This document shows, piece by piece, positions 15,274 through 22,863 of a stretch of DNA of 24,568 nt. The stretch is from Streptomyces sp. MMG1533 (GTDB lineage Bacteria; Actinomycetota; Actinomycetes; Streptomycetales; Streptomycetaceae), in NCBI RefSeq assembly GCF_001279775.1, contig NZ_LGDG01000007.1:1-24568 (forward strand). Reading direction: 5' to 3'. A model generated the notes under the pieces. It made no database searches. It had not been told where the DNA came from and was given only the letters and a program-made list of their open reading frames with translations. Positions within the stretch are counted from its first letter, which is position 1; the number at the start of each line of letters is the position of its first letter. The position numbers and the translations under genes are program-made.

Positions 15274-16555
15274 ATGCTGTTTCCGCATCTGGAAACGGTA
15301 CTGGTGGAACAACTGGTGCTGGACGAGGGTGTGTTGCGGATTGTGTCACGGACGCGGGATGAGCAGGCGTGCACCTGCCCTGGGTGCGGGACACCGTCGC
15401 GACGGACGCACAGCCGGTACGAGCGCCGGCTCTCCGATGCCCCGGTGGGCGGTCGCCGGAGCGTGATTGCGTTGTCCGTTCGGCGGCTGTTCCGCGACAA
15501 CTCCGGCTGCACCAGAGTGACGTTCGCCGAACAGGTTGAGGGCCTCAGCTTCTTCTACGGCCGCCGGACGCCGCTGCTGCGAGGCTTGCTGGAGGCGGTC
15601 GGGGTGGCGCTCGTGGGACGGGCCGGCGGCAGACTCGCCGCCGTGTTGTCGGTCCCGGTCGACCGGTCGGTGCTGCTGCGGCTGGTGATGGCGCTGCCCG
15701 AACCGTCGGCGAGCACGCCGCGGGTCCTGGGCGTCGACGACTTCGCGACCCGGAAGGGGCACGTCTATGGAACGCTCCTGGTCGACGCCGAGACGCACGC
15801 CCCGATCGACGTGTTCCAAGGCCGCGAAGCCGGGCCCTGGCCGCTGGCTGGCCGAACATCCCGACGTCGAGATCATCTGCCGGGACCGGCGGCTCCTACA
15901 GCGACGCGGCCCGCACCGCCGCGCCGCACGCGATCCAGGTCGCGGACAAGTGGCACATCTGGAACAACCTCGGCAAGGCTGCCGAGCGGTGCGTGACCGT
16001 CAACCGCCGCTGCCTGCCGCCCTGGCCTCCGCAGGTGGGGCCGCAGCAGGCCGACAGCAGCAACGAGGAGGAGACGTTCCCCGCTTCGCACCGGCGCACC
16101 GCCGAACTCGCCCGCATCCGCTGGCACCAGGTCCATGACCTGCTCGATGCGGGGATGGGCATCCGCGCGATCGCGCACTGGCTGGGCTAGGGGCGGCACA
16201 CGGAGCAGCGGTATGCCCGCGCCGCACGCTGGCAAGACCAGGTCACCCTCCGACCACGCCGCTCCAGCATCCTCGACCCGCACGCCGACTACCTGCAGCA
16301 ACGGTGGCAGACCGGCAACGTGATGATCAAGGATCTTCAACGCGAACTCCAGGTGCAGGGAATCAACGTCAGCTACACCACCCTTCGCGACTGGATCACC
16401 CATACCCTCCCGCCCCGCCAGACACCTGAGGCGCCACCGCCGCGACCGCCGACCGTCCGTCAAGTGACCGGCTGGTTCACCCGACACCCTGACACGCTGA
16501 GCCAGGAGGAGACCCGCCAGCTCACGCTCGCTGCGACGCCCGGCGCCATCGCCGA
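15274..16555 (+). pseudogene. Degraded ISL3-family transposase (copy 2)
   Basis: From ATG 15274 the frame shows the ISL3 N-terminus [20 protein letters not shown], the zinc finger [20 protein letters not shown] and the first catalytic region [18 protein letters not shown]. Near 15840 a shift leads to [17 protein letters not shown] (second Asp), near 15890 another to [20 protein letters not shown] and [15 protein letters not shown]. An in-frame amber codon stands at 16188-16190, after which the protein continues into SYTTLRDWITHTLPP. Homology stops near 16555, before the C-terminal catalytic Glu. It differs clearly from copy 1 in sequence, so two separate ISL3 lineages invaded this region. Confidence 0.87.
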
Positions 16556-16744
16556 CCAGTCCCGATCGACGCCCTCCCGCCGGCCGCCGACCCCGGTCGC
16601 CCGCGATCGCTCACCGGCACCGGCGAACGTCATCTGTCAACCGGCTACGGCGACGCCAAGACCGAGGTGCTCATCGACGACCCCGAGCCCGGCCGTCCTG
16701 CCCTGGTGGAGGCCGATGCCACCAGCGAGGGCAACTTCCACTGA
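16556..16744 (+). pseudogene. Unidentified C-terminal gene fragment
   Basis: A frame different from that of the preceding transposase reads VPIDALPPAADPGRPRSL, HLSTGYGDAKTEVLIDDP and EPGRPALVEADATSEGNFH and ends at TGA 16742-16744. Codon use looks genuine. No start is visible; the fragment begins where the ISL3 homology ends, so it was probably the gene hit by that element or joined to it by deletion. Family not recognised. Confidence 0.35.
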
Positions 16745-17070
16745 GGGGCATGACACACACTGCGGATTTGCCCCATACCAGGATCTGGTCGTGATCATTG
16801 GGAAGTACCACGACCGTCGCTACCTGGCTTGCGGACGGCACCCACCTGCTCGTTACCACTGCCAACAGCAAGGGCCGACCGCAGTTGGTCGACCCGCGTC
16901 GCCCCGCTGTCGGCCACGACCAGGCTCGCCCCCGAACACTGCGGCCACAGTGACGAGGTGCTTCGCCACAACGGCGGCCCCGCGTTGCTCACCGTCCAGT
17001 TCCAGTCCGACACCAACTGGCAGGTCAGTTACGTGTGCCAGTGCCTACGGTGTTGGCCTGCAAGGCAGAC
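16745..17070 (+). other. Coding-like debris, unidentified
   Basis: Two plus-strand frames have protein-like pieces: VATWLADGTHLLVTTANSKG (about 16815-16880) and, shifted, CGHSDEVLRHNGGPALLTVQ followed by WQVSYVCQC (about 16935-17045). No start codon, no clean stop and no family could be assigned. The stretch may be the remains of one gene broken by a frameshift near 16925. Confidence 0.25.
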
Positions 17071-17107
17071 GTCGACGCCGACCTCAGGCACAGAGGTCGG
17101 CGTCGAC
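17071..17107. terminator. Strong hairpin terminator, 15-bp perfect stem
   Basis: GTCGACGCCGACCTC (17071-17085) pairs perfectly with GAGGTCGGCGTCGAC (17093-17107) around a 7-base loop. It lies 15 bp beyond the stop codon of the minus-strand peptidoglycan-binding gene, the right place for its terminator. There is no T-run, as is often the case in Streptomyces. Confidence 0.75.
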
Positions 17108-17121
17108 AGACGTTGTGGTGG

Positions 17122-17622
17122 CTAGAACGAATGAGTGTCGCAGTACGGGTAAACGCCCCCGTTGACGGCGTCCTGCCAATATCCCAGCCACTTCATCGCA
17201 TTACGGGTTGCCGGCCCGTAGACGCCGTCGGCACTCACGCCGAGGCGGTTTGCTTGGAGCCACCGAACGGCATCCACCGTGCCGGTGCCGTAGATCCCGT
17301 CTGCCCCTCCGGTGGCGCTGATCCGATTGGCGGCATAGGTGTCGCTGTAGCAGCGAAGGATAGCCGTCTGCAGCGTCTTCACGGCGTTTGAGCTGCCCGT
17401 GTGATATTGCATGTAACAGCTCGTACCGTTATCGGTGCGCGCGGGAACTGTGTAGCTTGCCAAGAACCCATCGGCGCGCTTCACCGTCGTGTTGCACGGA
17501 CCGTAGGCGGCGTGGGCCGGCGCAGTCATCATCGGGCTGGCCGTCAGGCCGGCGGCGAAGAGGAGAGCCAAAGCCCCCAACACTCCGCTCCGCATGCGGA
17601 GCGTCGTTGATACTCGTTGCAC
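17122..17622 (-). CDS. Secreted peptidoglycan-binding domain protein
   Basis: A 166-residue exported protein. A signal peptide (basic RVSTTLRMR, hydrophobic LGALALLFAAGLTA, cleavage after AHA near residue 38) is followed by a Cys-containing segment and a PG_binding_1 three-helix domain (about residues 75-150) with TLQTAILRCY, the repeat cores GADGIYGTGTVDAVRWLQ and SADGVYGPATRNAMKWL. Four cysteines in the mature part (CNTT, SCYMQ, RCYSD, PYCDT) may form two disulfides. There is no catalytic domain, so it may act as a wall-bound or inhibitor-like protein. It is transcribed away from the AraC gene and ends at a strong hairpin. Confidence 0.88.
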   Translation of the reverse strand: MQRVSTTLRMRSGVLGALALLFAAGLTASPMMTAPAHAAYGPCNTTVKRADGFLASYTVPARTDNGTSCYMQYHTGSSNAVKTLQTAILRCYSDTYAANRISATGGADGIYGTGTVDAVRWLQANRLGVSADGVYGPATRNAMKWLGYWQDAVNGGVYPYCDTHSF

Positions 17623-17697
17623 GATGCAGTCCTTCCGGTCGGTGATGTCGTCTCAGTGACGGCCTCGCCCATGGACCGTAGGGTCATCGTGACCTTC

Positions 17698-17737
17698 GGA
17701 CTTTGTCATCCGTGCAGGGAACTTTGTCAGTAGTGCA
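17698..17737. promoter_or_regulatory. Tandem 21-bp-spaced repeats in the divergent promoter region
   Basis: The pattern GGA(A)CTTTGTCAnnnnGTGCA occurs twice: 17698-17716 and 17718-17737. The two GTGCA ends are 21 bp apart, two helical turns. They lie between the peptidoglycan-binding gene and the AraC regulator. Direct repeats on one face of the helix are how AraC-type proteins bind, so these are candidate operators. Confidence 0.5.
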
Positions 17738-17921
17738 CCGCCTCGCGTTGACGCCGCATCAGGTGAGGGCCCTGTGTGCACCTGTCGAAGCCGTTGCGCA
17801 GCGAGATCGGATCCTGCCAAGCTGATGTCGGGAACTGTCCGTGTCGGGGGGCACTTGTGGGGGAACGGGCCGAGGTATGGTCAGGCTGGCTGTATGACCG
17901 ATGCAGACGAAGGTCTGCCTC

Positions 17922-18890
17922 ATGAGCCCGGTCCTGGACACCGCGTTCATACCGCCGCGGGACCGGGAGGAAGTGCTCCGGAATGCGGTGTGGGAATCCA
18001 TGGTGGCGGTCGATATCGACCACCGTCCTCCGGCTGAGGACATCTCCGTTCGCATCGGGCTCGGCGCCGTGGGACCCATCAAGATCTGTTCGGCGCGGGC
18101 GACCGCGGTCACTCTCCGTCGGACGGCGCGGCTGGCCCGGGAGGACGAGGAGCCGGCCGTCACTCTCGGTGTTCAGATGACGGGCAGCAGCATGGTGGTG
18201 CAGAACGGCCGCGAGTGCCTGCTGAGGCCGGGAGACTGCGCCGTCTACGAATCGATCGCTCCCTACACACTTCTCTTCGACGAGGGAGTCGACCACCGCT
18301 TCATCCGGTTCCCCCGCGAGGCACTCGCGCTCCCCGACCGGTTGCTACGAGACATCACCGCGGTCCCCCTGGGATCCGACAACCCCATTGCGCGCCTCGC
18401 CTTCATTTACTTCTCCCAACTGGCCGTCAGCGACGAATTGCACCAGGGCGTGTACGCCGACGCCGTGGTGGAACCCAGCATCGAACTGCTCCGTGCCGCG
18501 TTGGCGTCCCAGCACGGTAACTGCGGCCTGGCCAGAGCACCGTTGGAGGCGACACTCAGCCTGCGGATCACTCACTACCTCCGGGTGCACCTGGCTGATC
18601 CCGATCTGTCGGCGGCACGGATCGCCACCGCACACGACATCTCCGTGCGTCATCTCTACGCTGTGCTGTCCCGGTCGGGCATCAGCCTGGGAGACTGGAT
18701 CCGTACACACCGCTTGGCGGAATGCAGGCGAGAGTTGGCCGGCTCGAACGGCCGGCTGCGGACCATCGCAGCGATAGGACGAAGGTGGGGCTTCGTGGAC
18801 GCGACCCACTTCAGCAAGGTGTTCAAACAGGCATACGGACTCTCGCCTCGGGCCTGGCGCGACCAGAACCACCCCCGCTCCTCCGCGTAA
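17922..18890 (+). CDS. AraC-family transcriptional regulator
   Basis: About 322 residues from ATG 17922 (GAAGG at 17909-17913 as ribosome-binding site; an in-frame ATG at 17901 is less well placed). The N-terminal half is a cupin-like sensor of the AraC_binding_2 type (IKICSARATAVTLRRTARLA, then the LLRPGDCAVYESIAPYTL segment). The C-terminal 100 residues are a double HTH domain: DLSAARIATAHDISVRHLYAVL, then RTIAAIGRRWGFVDATHFSK and VFKQAYGLSPRAWR, the standard signature. The likely targets are its own promoter and the divergent gene through the repeats at 17698-17737. The effector cannot be read from sequence. Confidence 0.92.
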   Translation: MSPVLDTAFIPPRDREEVLRNAVWESMVAVDIDHRPPAEDISVRIGLGAVGPIKICSARATAVTLRRTARLAREDEEPAVTLGVQMTGSSMVVQNGRECLLRPGDCAVYESIAPYTLLFDEGVDHRFIRFPREALALPDRLLRDITAVPLGSDNPIARLAFIYFSQLAVSDELHQGVYADAVVEPSIELLRAALASQHGNCGLARAPLEATLSLRITHYLRVHLADPDLSAARIATAHDISVRHLYAVLSRSGISLGDWIRTHRLAECRRELAGSNGRLRTIAAIGRRWGFVDATHFSKVFKQAYGLSPRAWRDQNHPRSSA

Positions 18891-19113
18891 TGGTCTCCGC
18901 GCGGCCAAGTTTCGCGTGACCGACCTTGGACGCTCGGTCTGGGCCCGGGGTCAGAGCGAGCGGACCCATCAAACTCATGCCCGACGGAACCGCCTTCGAC
19001 CGGACGGCAAGAAGGTCAGCCGCCAGGAGCGGGGCCACGAGTATGCAGAAGCCCAGCTCATCGCGCTCGGAGCGCCGGTGCCGTGGGCTGGCTGCATAGG
19101 TTCGCCAAGTTCT
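18891..19113. other. Intergenic, nothing identified
   Basis: No supported gene. A weak inverted repeat GACCGA...TCGGTC (18918-18939) follows the AraC gene and could assist termination. Minus-strand text around 18960-19040 is mildly protein-like but has no recognisable motif. Confidence 0.3.
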
Positions 19114-19356
19114 TCAGGCCACGGCGGCGACGGAACGTCCGCCCCAGCGGATGCGTCTCTCGCTGCGGATCCGGGCGCGTTCCTTGCGTTCGGCGGCCAA
19201 GACGTCGCGGTGCCGGGCATTGGCGTTGCGCCACCGCAGGTAGGCGTGCAGGGCCCGGGTCTGCACGGTGTGGTTGGGGTGATGGGAGTTGGCGATGGTG
19301 AACTGCCGCAGCGGTCCGTGGGCCTCGATCGGGTTGGCCCACGAGGCGTAGGTCGG
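19114..19356 (-). pseudogene. IS630-family transposase, C-terminal remnant
   Basis: The minus strand reads YASWANPIEAHGPLRQFTIA, NSHHPNHTVQTRALHAYLRW and RNANARHRDVLAAERKERAR, ending at 19114. This is the C-terminal end of IS630-type transposases, with the catalytic Glu in NPIEAH. Usual members have a Phe between His and Gly here; it is lost by an in-frame three-base deletion. The first 250 or so residues are missing. Confidence 0.78.
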
Positions 19357-19634
19357 GCAGCGCACAGGTGGCCTGCGCCGGCGTGCAGCGGGTGGTCGAG
19401 GAATCACCGCTTCAGGAGAGAGGCTGAGGCGTCTTGCCGGTGACCCGCGGCTTTCTTGGCTGCGCCAGGAAGCAGTAACTCGCCCGCCAGTCACCCTTGT
19501 TGACCCTTGCTGACTCCTGCATCTGGCACGGCTGTGGCACGCGGTGCTGCGATCCTTTACTCGCCGCTCCTATTGTTGATCTTGTCGGTCCTGGCGCGGG
19601 ATTCTGAGCAGAACGAACCGGAGGGAGACGTAAC

Positions 19635-20162
19635 GTGGCTGTCCCGTGGGGACTCCTGATATCCACCGCTGGAGGCATCGCCGCCACCATAGTGGGTGTC
19701 ATCGCCGGTGGCGTCGTGGGCCGGCGCAGCCAGAACCGTCAGTGGCTCCAGGAGGCACGAACCGCCGCCTACGAAAAGTTCCTCCAGGCCTTCGGAGCCG
19801 TGGAAATGGAGCTGCGCGAAGCGTTCGTGGACAGACGCGCCCCTACCGTCGTCTGGGCGCCGTTCAATGCCGCTTTGCAATCGATGTCCCTCGTGGCAAG
19901 CCAGGAAGCCATGGCGGCGGCTGAGCAGATCTGCGATGTCATCGAGAAGTTCACGATCCTGTTCCACGGCCGGCAGCCAGCGGATCTTGAGGAACTCCGG
20001 CCGATTCACAGCGGGTTGTACGAGGCGCACGTGAGGTTCGTCAACGCGGCCCGCCGCTCGCTCGATCCCTCGCAGGAACATCTCGTCCGGGCACTTGGCG
20101 GGCCGTCATCATGGAACGGCGTCGAGTCCGCCTGGTCGCCCGGGCACGGGGCTCCCCGATAG
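19635..20162 (+). CDS. Small membrane-anchored protein of unknown function
   Basis: A 175-residue protein with one N-terminal membrane segment (WGLLISTAGGIAATIVGVIAGG, residues 5-26, given here as LLISTAGGIAATIVGVIAGG), then a basic stop-transfer (GRRSQNRQW) and a helical cytoplasmic region that includes ARTAAYEKFLQAFGAVEMEL. This plan (TM, then R..aY..FL helices) is frequent in Streptomyces proteins of unknown role. GTG 19635 is supported by GAGGGAG at 19621-19627. It stands alone between an IS630 relic and the kinase cassette. Confidence 0.72.
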   Translation: MAVPWGLLISTAGGIAATIVGVIAGGVVGRRSQNRQWLQEARTAAYEKFLQAFGAVEMELREAFVDRRAPTVVWAPFNAALQSMSLVASQEAMAAAEQICDVIEKFTILFHGRQPADLEELRPIHSGLYEAHVRFVNAARRSLDPSQEHLVRALGGPSSWNGVESAWSPGHGAPR

Positions 20163-20201
20163 ACCGTCCTACTCCAGTCGTAGATCGTGATTTTCTGTGA
20201 C

Positions 20202-20241
20202 TGAGCGCTTCAGTTGGCGAGTGAGTGGTGGAGTTGGCGAG
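20202..20241 (+). repeat. Left tandem 20-bp repeat pair
   Basis: Two adjacent 20-bp units sharing TGAG at the start and AGTTGGCGAG at the end. They match the inverted pair at 21220-21259 in period, order and most positions. Confidence 0.75.
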
Positions 20242-20343
20242 TCGAGCTACGCCAGCCGCCCGCGGAGACGCGTGTGCTGGCCCGCGGCAACACGACAGCA
20301 GCGCTGCAGGCCAGGCAGGACGCTCCCAGACGGGACAGCCGGG

Positions 20344-20964
20344 TCAGCTGTCGATGCATGAGGGCCAGTGGTCTTCTGCCCACTCCGGCCAGCCCGGCCA
20401 GCCCGCCGGTGGGGTGGGGATCTCGCCGCCGTCGAGTTCGGCGGCGTCAGGCACCTGGAACTGATCCCGCCATTGGTCTACCTCGGTCTCGCTCATCGGG
20501 AACGTCTGATGCGGTGCCGTCGCCTGGCGGTGCGTGATGCGGGCAAGCTGGACGTCCTTGTCCACGGGCACGTAGACCACCTGGCATGCTGCCCCGACCG
20601 ACCGTGCCAGCCAGCGCAGTGCCGACCGTTCATCGCGGCCCCAGAGCCCGTAGTCGAGCACGACGCTGGTCCTCAGCCGCAGCGCCTGCAGGGCGACCGA
20701 GATGAGCCGCCCTTCGAGCACCCAGCGCTTGCCGTCGGCCATCGGATCGCCGAACAGCGGGATCATCCAGTGATCCGGGGTCAGCCGCAGCGCCCGGTGC
20801 GTTGCGGCCAGCTCTTTGGCCCGGGTGGTTTTCCCGGCTCCGGGGAGCCCGACCATCAAGAGCAGGGTGGCGACACGCGGGTCCTGCGTGCCGATGGGGC
20901 TGGCTGCATGCGGGCATGGGTATGGGTCTTTGTACTGTGAATCGAAATGCTGCGACTGAGACAT
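20344..20964 (-). CDS. AAA-type P-loop ATPase/kinase
   Basis: A 206-residue ATP-binding protein. Walker A is GLPGAGKTT (39-47), preceded by the strand ATLLLMV. The downstream segments LTPDHWMIPLFGD, SVVLDYGLWGRDERSALRWL (acidic strand plus Arg) and VVYVPVDKDVQLARI fit the AAA_33/zeta-toxin-like small-molecule kinase group, which includes phosphotransferases acting on nucleotides, sugars and antibiotics. The ATG at 20962-20964 follows AGGGGA closely. It is the only gene within the inverted-repeat cassette, so it may be a selectable passenger such as a drug or toxin kinase. Substrate unknown; no antitoxin-like gene is adjacent. Confidence 0.86.
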   Translation of the reverse strand: MSQSQHFDSQYKDPYPCPHAASPIGTQDPRVATLLLMVGLPGAGKTTRAKELAATHRALRLTPDHWMIPLFGDPMADGKRWVLEGRLISVALQALRLRTSVVLDYGLWGRDERSALRWLARSVGAACQVVYVPVDKDVQLARITHRQATAPHQTFPMSETEVDQWRDQFQVPDAAELDGGEIPTPPAGWPGWPEWAEDHWPSCIDS

Positions 20965-21079
20965 GACTCCCCTGATCAGGCGGGATGGCCCGGCAGCACA
21001 AAGGCAAGCGTGTGACTGCCGACAGGACACTGATCCGGCGGTACGTCAGCAAGGGGCCGTGGTTACGGGCAACCTCGGA

Positions 21080-21100
21080 TACCGCCGCTAAGCGGCGGTA
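21080..21100. promoter_or_regulatory. 21-bp palindrome upstream of the kinase gene
   Basis: TACCGCCGCT (21080-21089), a central A, and AGCGGCGGTA (21091-21100) form a perfect palindrome 116 bp upstream of the kinase start codon. It could be an operator for a dimeric regulator or a hairpin in the 5' leader. Confidence 0.5.
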
Positions 21101-21219
21101 CGGGTAGTCATGGCAGCGCAGCAGCACATGCCTGCACCATAGCCGACCCGGACGTCGATCCGTCAGGAACCTGCGTGTCAAGCGAACCGGGCTCAGTCCT
21201 GCGGCGCCCTGAACGTGGC

Positions 21220-21259
21220 TCCGCCAATTCAAGCGCTCATCCGTCAATTGAAGTGCTCA
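21220..21259 (-). repeat. Right tandem 20-bp repeat pair
   Basis: Two adjacent 20-bp units on the minus strand, TGAGCACTTCAATTGACGGA and TGAGCGCTTGAATTGGCGGA, the inverted counterpart of 20202-20241. Confidence 0.75.
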
Positions 21260-21274
21260 GTCACATTCACGACG

Positions 21275-21313
21275 AAGGGCCAGCCTGGGAGGAAACCCTC
21301 TTGACTGGCCCTT
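21275..21313. terminator. Terminator hairpin beside the tRNA 3' fragment
   Basis: AAGGGCCAG (21275-21283) pairs with CTGGCCCTT (21305-21313) and is followed by TT on the plus strand. The minus strand reads AAAAGGGCCAG just after the tRNA 3' end, which is where tRNA genes usually have their terminator. Confidence 0.6.
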
Positions 21314-21319
21314 TTCCTG

Positions 21320-21349
21320 TTCCCCCGGCAGGATTCGAACCTGCGACAC
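21320..21349 (-). other. tRNA 3'-end fragment (possible attachment site)
   Basis: The minus strand has the T arm GCAGGTTCGAATCCTGC (21344-21328), with a perfect 5-bp stem and a canonical TTCGAAT loop, then CGGGGGA as the 3' acceptor strand (21327-21321) and A at 21320. A variable-loop-like GTGTC precedes it. The D and anticodon arms are not recognisable, so the isotype cannot be given. Such 3' ends are the usual integration targets of actinomycete integrative elements. Confidence 0.6.
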
Positions 21350-21373
21350 CCGCTTTAGCCTCGATCTTGCATG

Positions 21374-21401
21374 AGGGTCCGCCAGCTTCCTGGCGGACCC
21401 T
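21374..21401. terminator. Perfect 12-bp stem hairpin
   Basis: AGGGTCCGCCAG (21374-21385) and CTGGCGGACCCT (21390-21401) enclose the tetraloop CTTC; TT follows on the plus strand. It lies between the truncated IS1380 gene and the tRNA fragment and would stop transcription from either side. Confidence 0.65.
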
Positions 21402-21443
21402 TTCAGCTTGTTCGGGGCGGAGATTGCTGCGGGTGGGCAAATT

Positions 21444-22592
21444 GGCGATCTCCAGCCAGATCCGGTTCTGCGCGGTCTGGTGGAGAGGGAGGTTGCGCAG
21501 GCCGGTGTCGCGGGCGGCACGGATGCGGTCCTCTGCCCTGGCACGCTGTCGCTGCCGCAGCTCCAGCTCCGTGATCGGACGGTCGGCGGTGTTGGTGGCA
21601 AAGCAGGTGATCCGCATCCCGTCCGCGTCAGTGATCCGCAACTGGGCGCCGGGGTGAGGCCGTTCCTTGCGGACGATCAGCCGCATCCCCTTAGGCCAGT
21701 CTTTGAGGCAGTCTCCGGCGAGCTCGGCAACCCATGCGCCGTCGCGGATCTCGCCGTCCGGCTCGACCGCGGGGGTCCAGGCCGAGACCGGCACCTTCAG
21801 CACGGCCTGATGAATGGCGTCGGTGATGACCATGCCGACCGAGTAGGACAGCCACCGTCCTCGTGCAGTGAGCCAGTTCAGGAACTCGTGGGTGCCGCCG
21901 CCGGAGTCGGTACGGATCAGCGTCCGGCGCCCGCGCCGGTAGGTCTTCGGCAGCTGAGCCAAGGCCAGGCGGGCAGCTTCGATGTGGTCGGCGGCGGTGT
22001 TGCTGCCCGCATTGCCCGGCCGCAGCAAGCCGGCGACCGGTTCCCCGGAGCCCTCGCGGCCGTGGTCCACGAACGCGAACAGCGGGTGGTGGCCGAAGGT
22101 CTTCTTCCAGGTCGCGGTGGCGTCCTGCTTGTCGGAGTGCGCCAGGACCAGCACCCCGTCGATGTCCACGACCATCTCGCCTGCCCTGTCCGGGGCGTTG
22201 TGCCCGGCCAACCGCCAGACCTCCTGTCGGACTTCGGCCCGAGCGCCCCGGATGGCTGCAAGCGCCCGGGGCCCGGCACCGGCGAGGGTGTCGATCAGGC
22301 GGGAGACGGCCGGATCGGACGCCACGGGCCCGAACGCGGTGGGCTCAGCCCGCAGCATCGCCACGTCCGCCAGGCAGTCGCCGCCCAGCGCGACTGCCGG
22401 CGCAACATCCAGCAGGATCTTGCCCGGATCGTGCACCGCCCTGTGCTTGCGCCACGGGGCTAGTGCCGCTGATATCGCCGTATCCAGTCCGATCTGGCGG
22501 GCCGTCTCCACCAGCAGCACCCCGCCGGCCTGTCAGACCACACTGCGGCCATCGCCCGCGACGCGGACACGCGGGTACGACCCGATACGCAT
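21444..22592 (-). pseudogene. IS1380-family transposase, premature TGA and truncated C-terminus
   Basis: From ATG 22590-22592 the minus strand reads MRIGSYPRVRV..., meets TGA at 22533-22535 as codon 20, and continues in frame with QAGGVLLVETARQIGLDTAI. Catalytic-region motifs are present: VDIDGVLVLAHSDKQDATAT and LIRTDSGGGTHEFLNWL, and the C-terminal half reaches LPLHQTAQNRIWLEI. There homology to IS1380 transposases appears to stop (about 21444), and the frame runs on through a hairpin and the tRNA fragment to 21267. About 60-80 C-terminal residues are therefore replaced. A GTG at 22518-22520 could restart translation after the TGA, but the truncated end makes activity unlikely. Confidence 0.82.
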
Positions 22593-22863
22593 ACTCACCT
22601 GGGAAGTGCCTCCGACGGGCGCGGGAACAAGGGCCTAGATAATCCTCATTCTCACTGGTCAGAGCCGCTTTCTGCCTACTTGATCACCCATCGGGACGGC
22701 CGACGCTTGAAAATCGCGGGGCTACTCGTGGGGCAGGGAGCCCCGCCCCATGGAGGTAGCTGTCACGCCGCTTCCTTGGCGCCTGCCTCGCCGGGAGCCA
22801 AGCGGCTGAGAGCCGCCCGCCGGAAGTCGCGCTCGGTGGCCTGGCGCACTGACCTGCGGCTCG
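22593..22863. other. Intergenic: IS1380 upstream end and a hairpin after the levanase gene
   Basis: No gene. GCGGGGCT (22716-22723) and AGCCCCGC (22739-22746) make an 8-bp stem that can terminate the minus-strand levanase transcript, though 118 bp beyond its stop codon. The AT-richer segment at 22637-22665 lies where the IS1380 end would be. Confidence 0.45.

Larger units (their letters stand above)
20185..21272. mobile_element. Putative IR-bounded cassette carrying a P-loop kinase gene
   Basis: Left end: outer TCGTGA (20185-20190), then tandem units TGAGCGCTTCAGTTGGCGAG (20202-20221) and TGAGTGGTGGAGTTGGCGAG (20222-20241). Right end, on the opposite strand: outer TCGTGA (21267-21272), then TGAGCACTTCAATTGACGGA (21259-21240) and TGAGCGCTTGAATTGGCGGA (21239-21220). 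Both ends therefore have two 20-bp direct units in inverted orientation, as expected of recombinase-binding ends. Inside lies only the kinase gene; there is no transposase. It could be a non-autonomous element moved by an enzyme encoded elsewhere. Confidence 0.55.

Noticed and set aside
18916..19443. 175-codon plus-strand frame after the AraC gene
   Set aside because: It overlaps the IS630 remnant on the other strand and has no motif or ribosome-binding site.
20344..20964. Zeta-type toxin of a toxin-antitoxin pair
   Set aside because: The P-loop fold is similar but no small antitoxin gene overlaps or adjoins it, so a plain kinase call is safer.
20202..21259. CRISPR array
   Set aside because: The 20-bp units are only paired and adjacent without spacers, and there are no cas genes.
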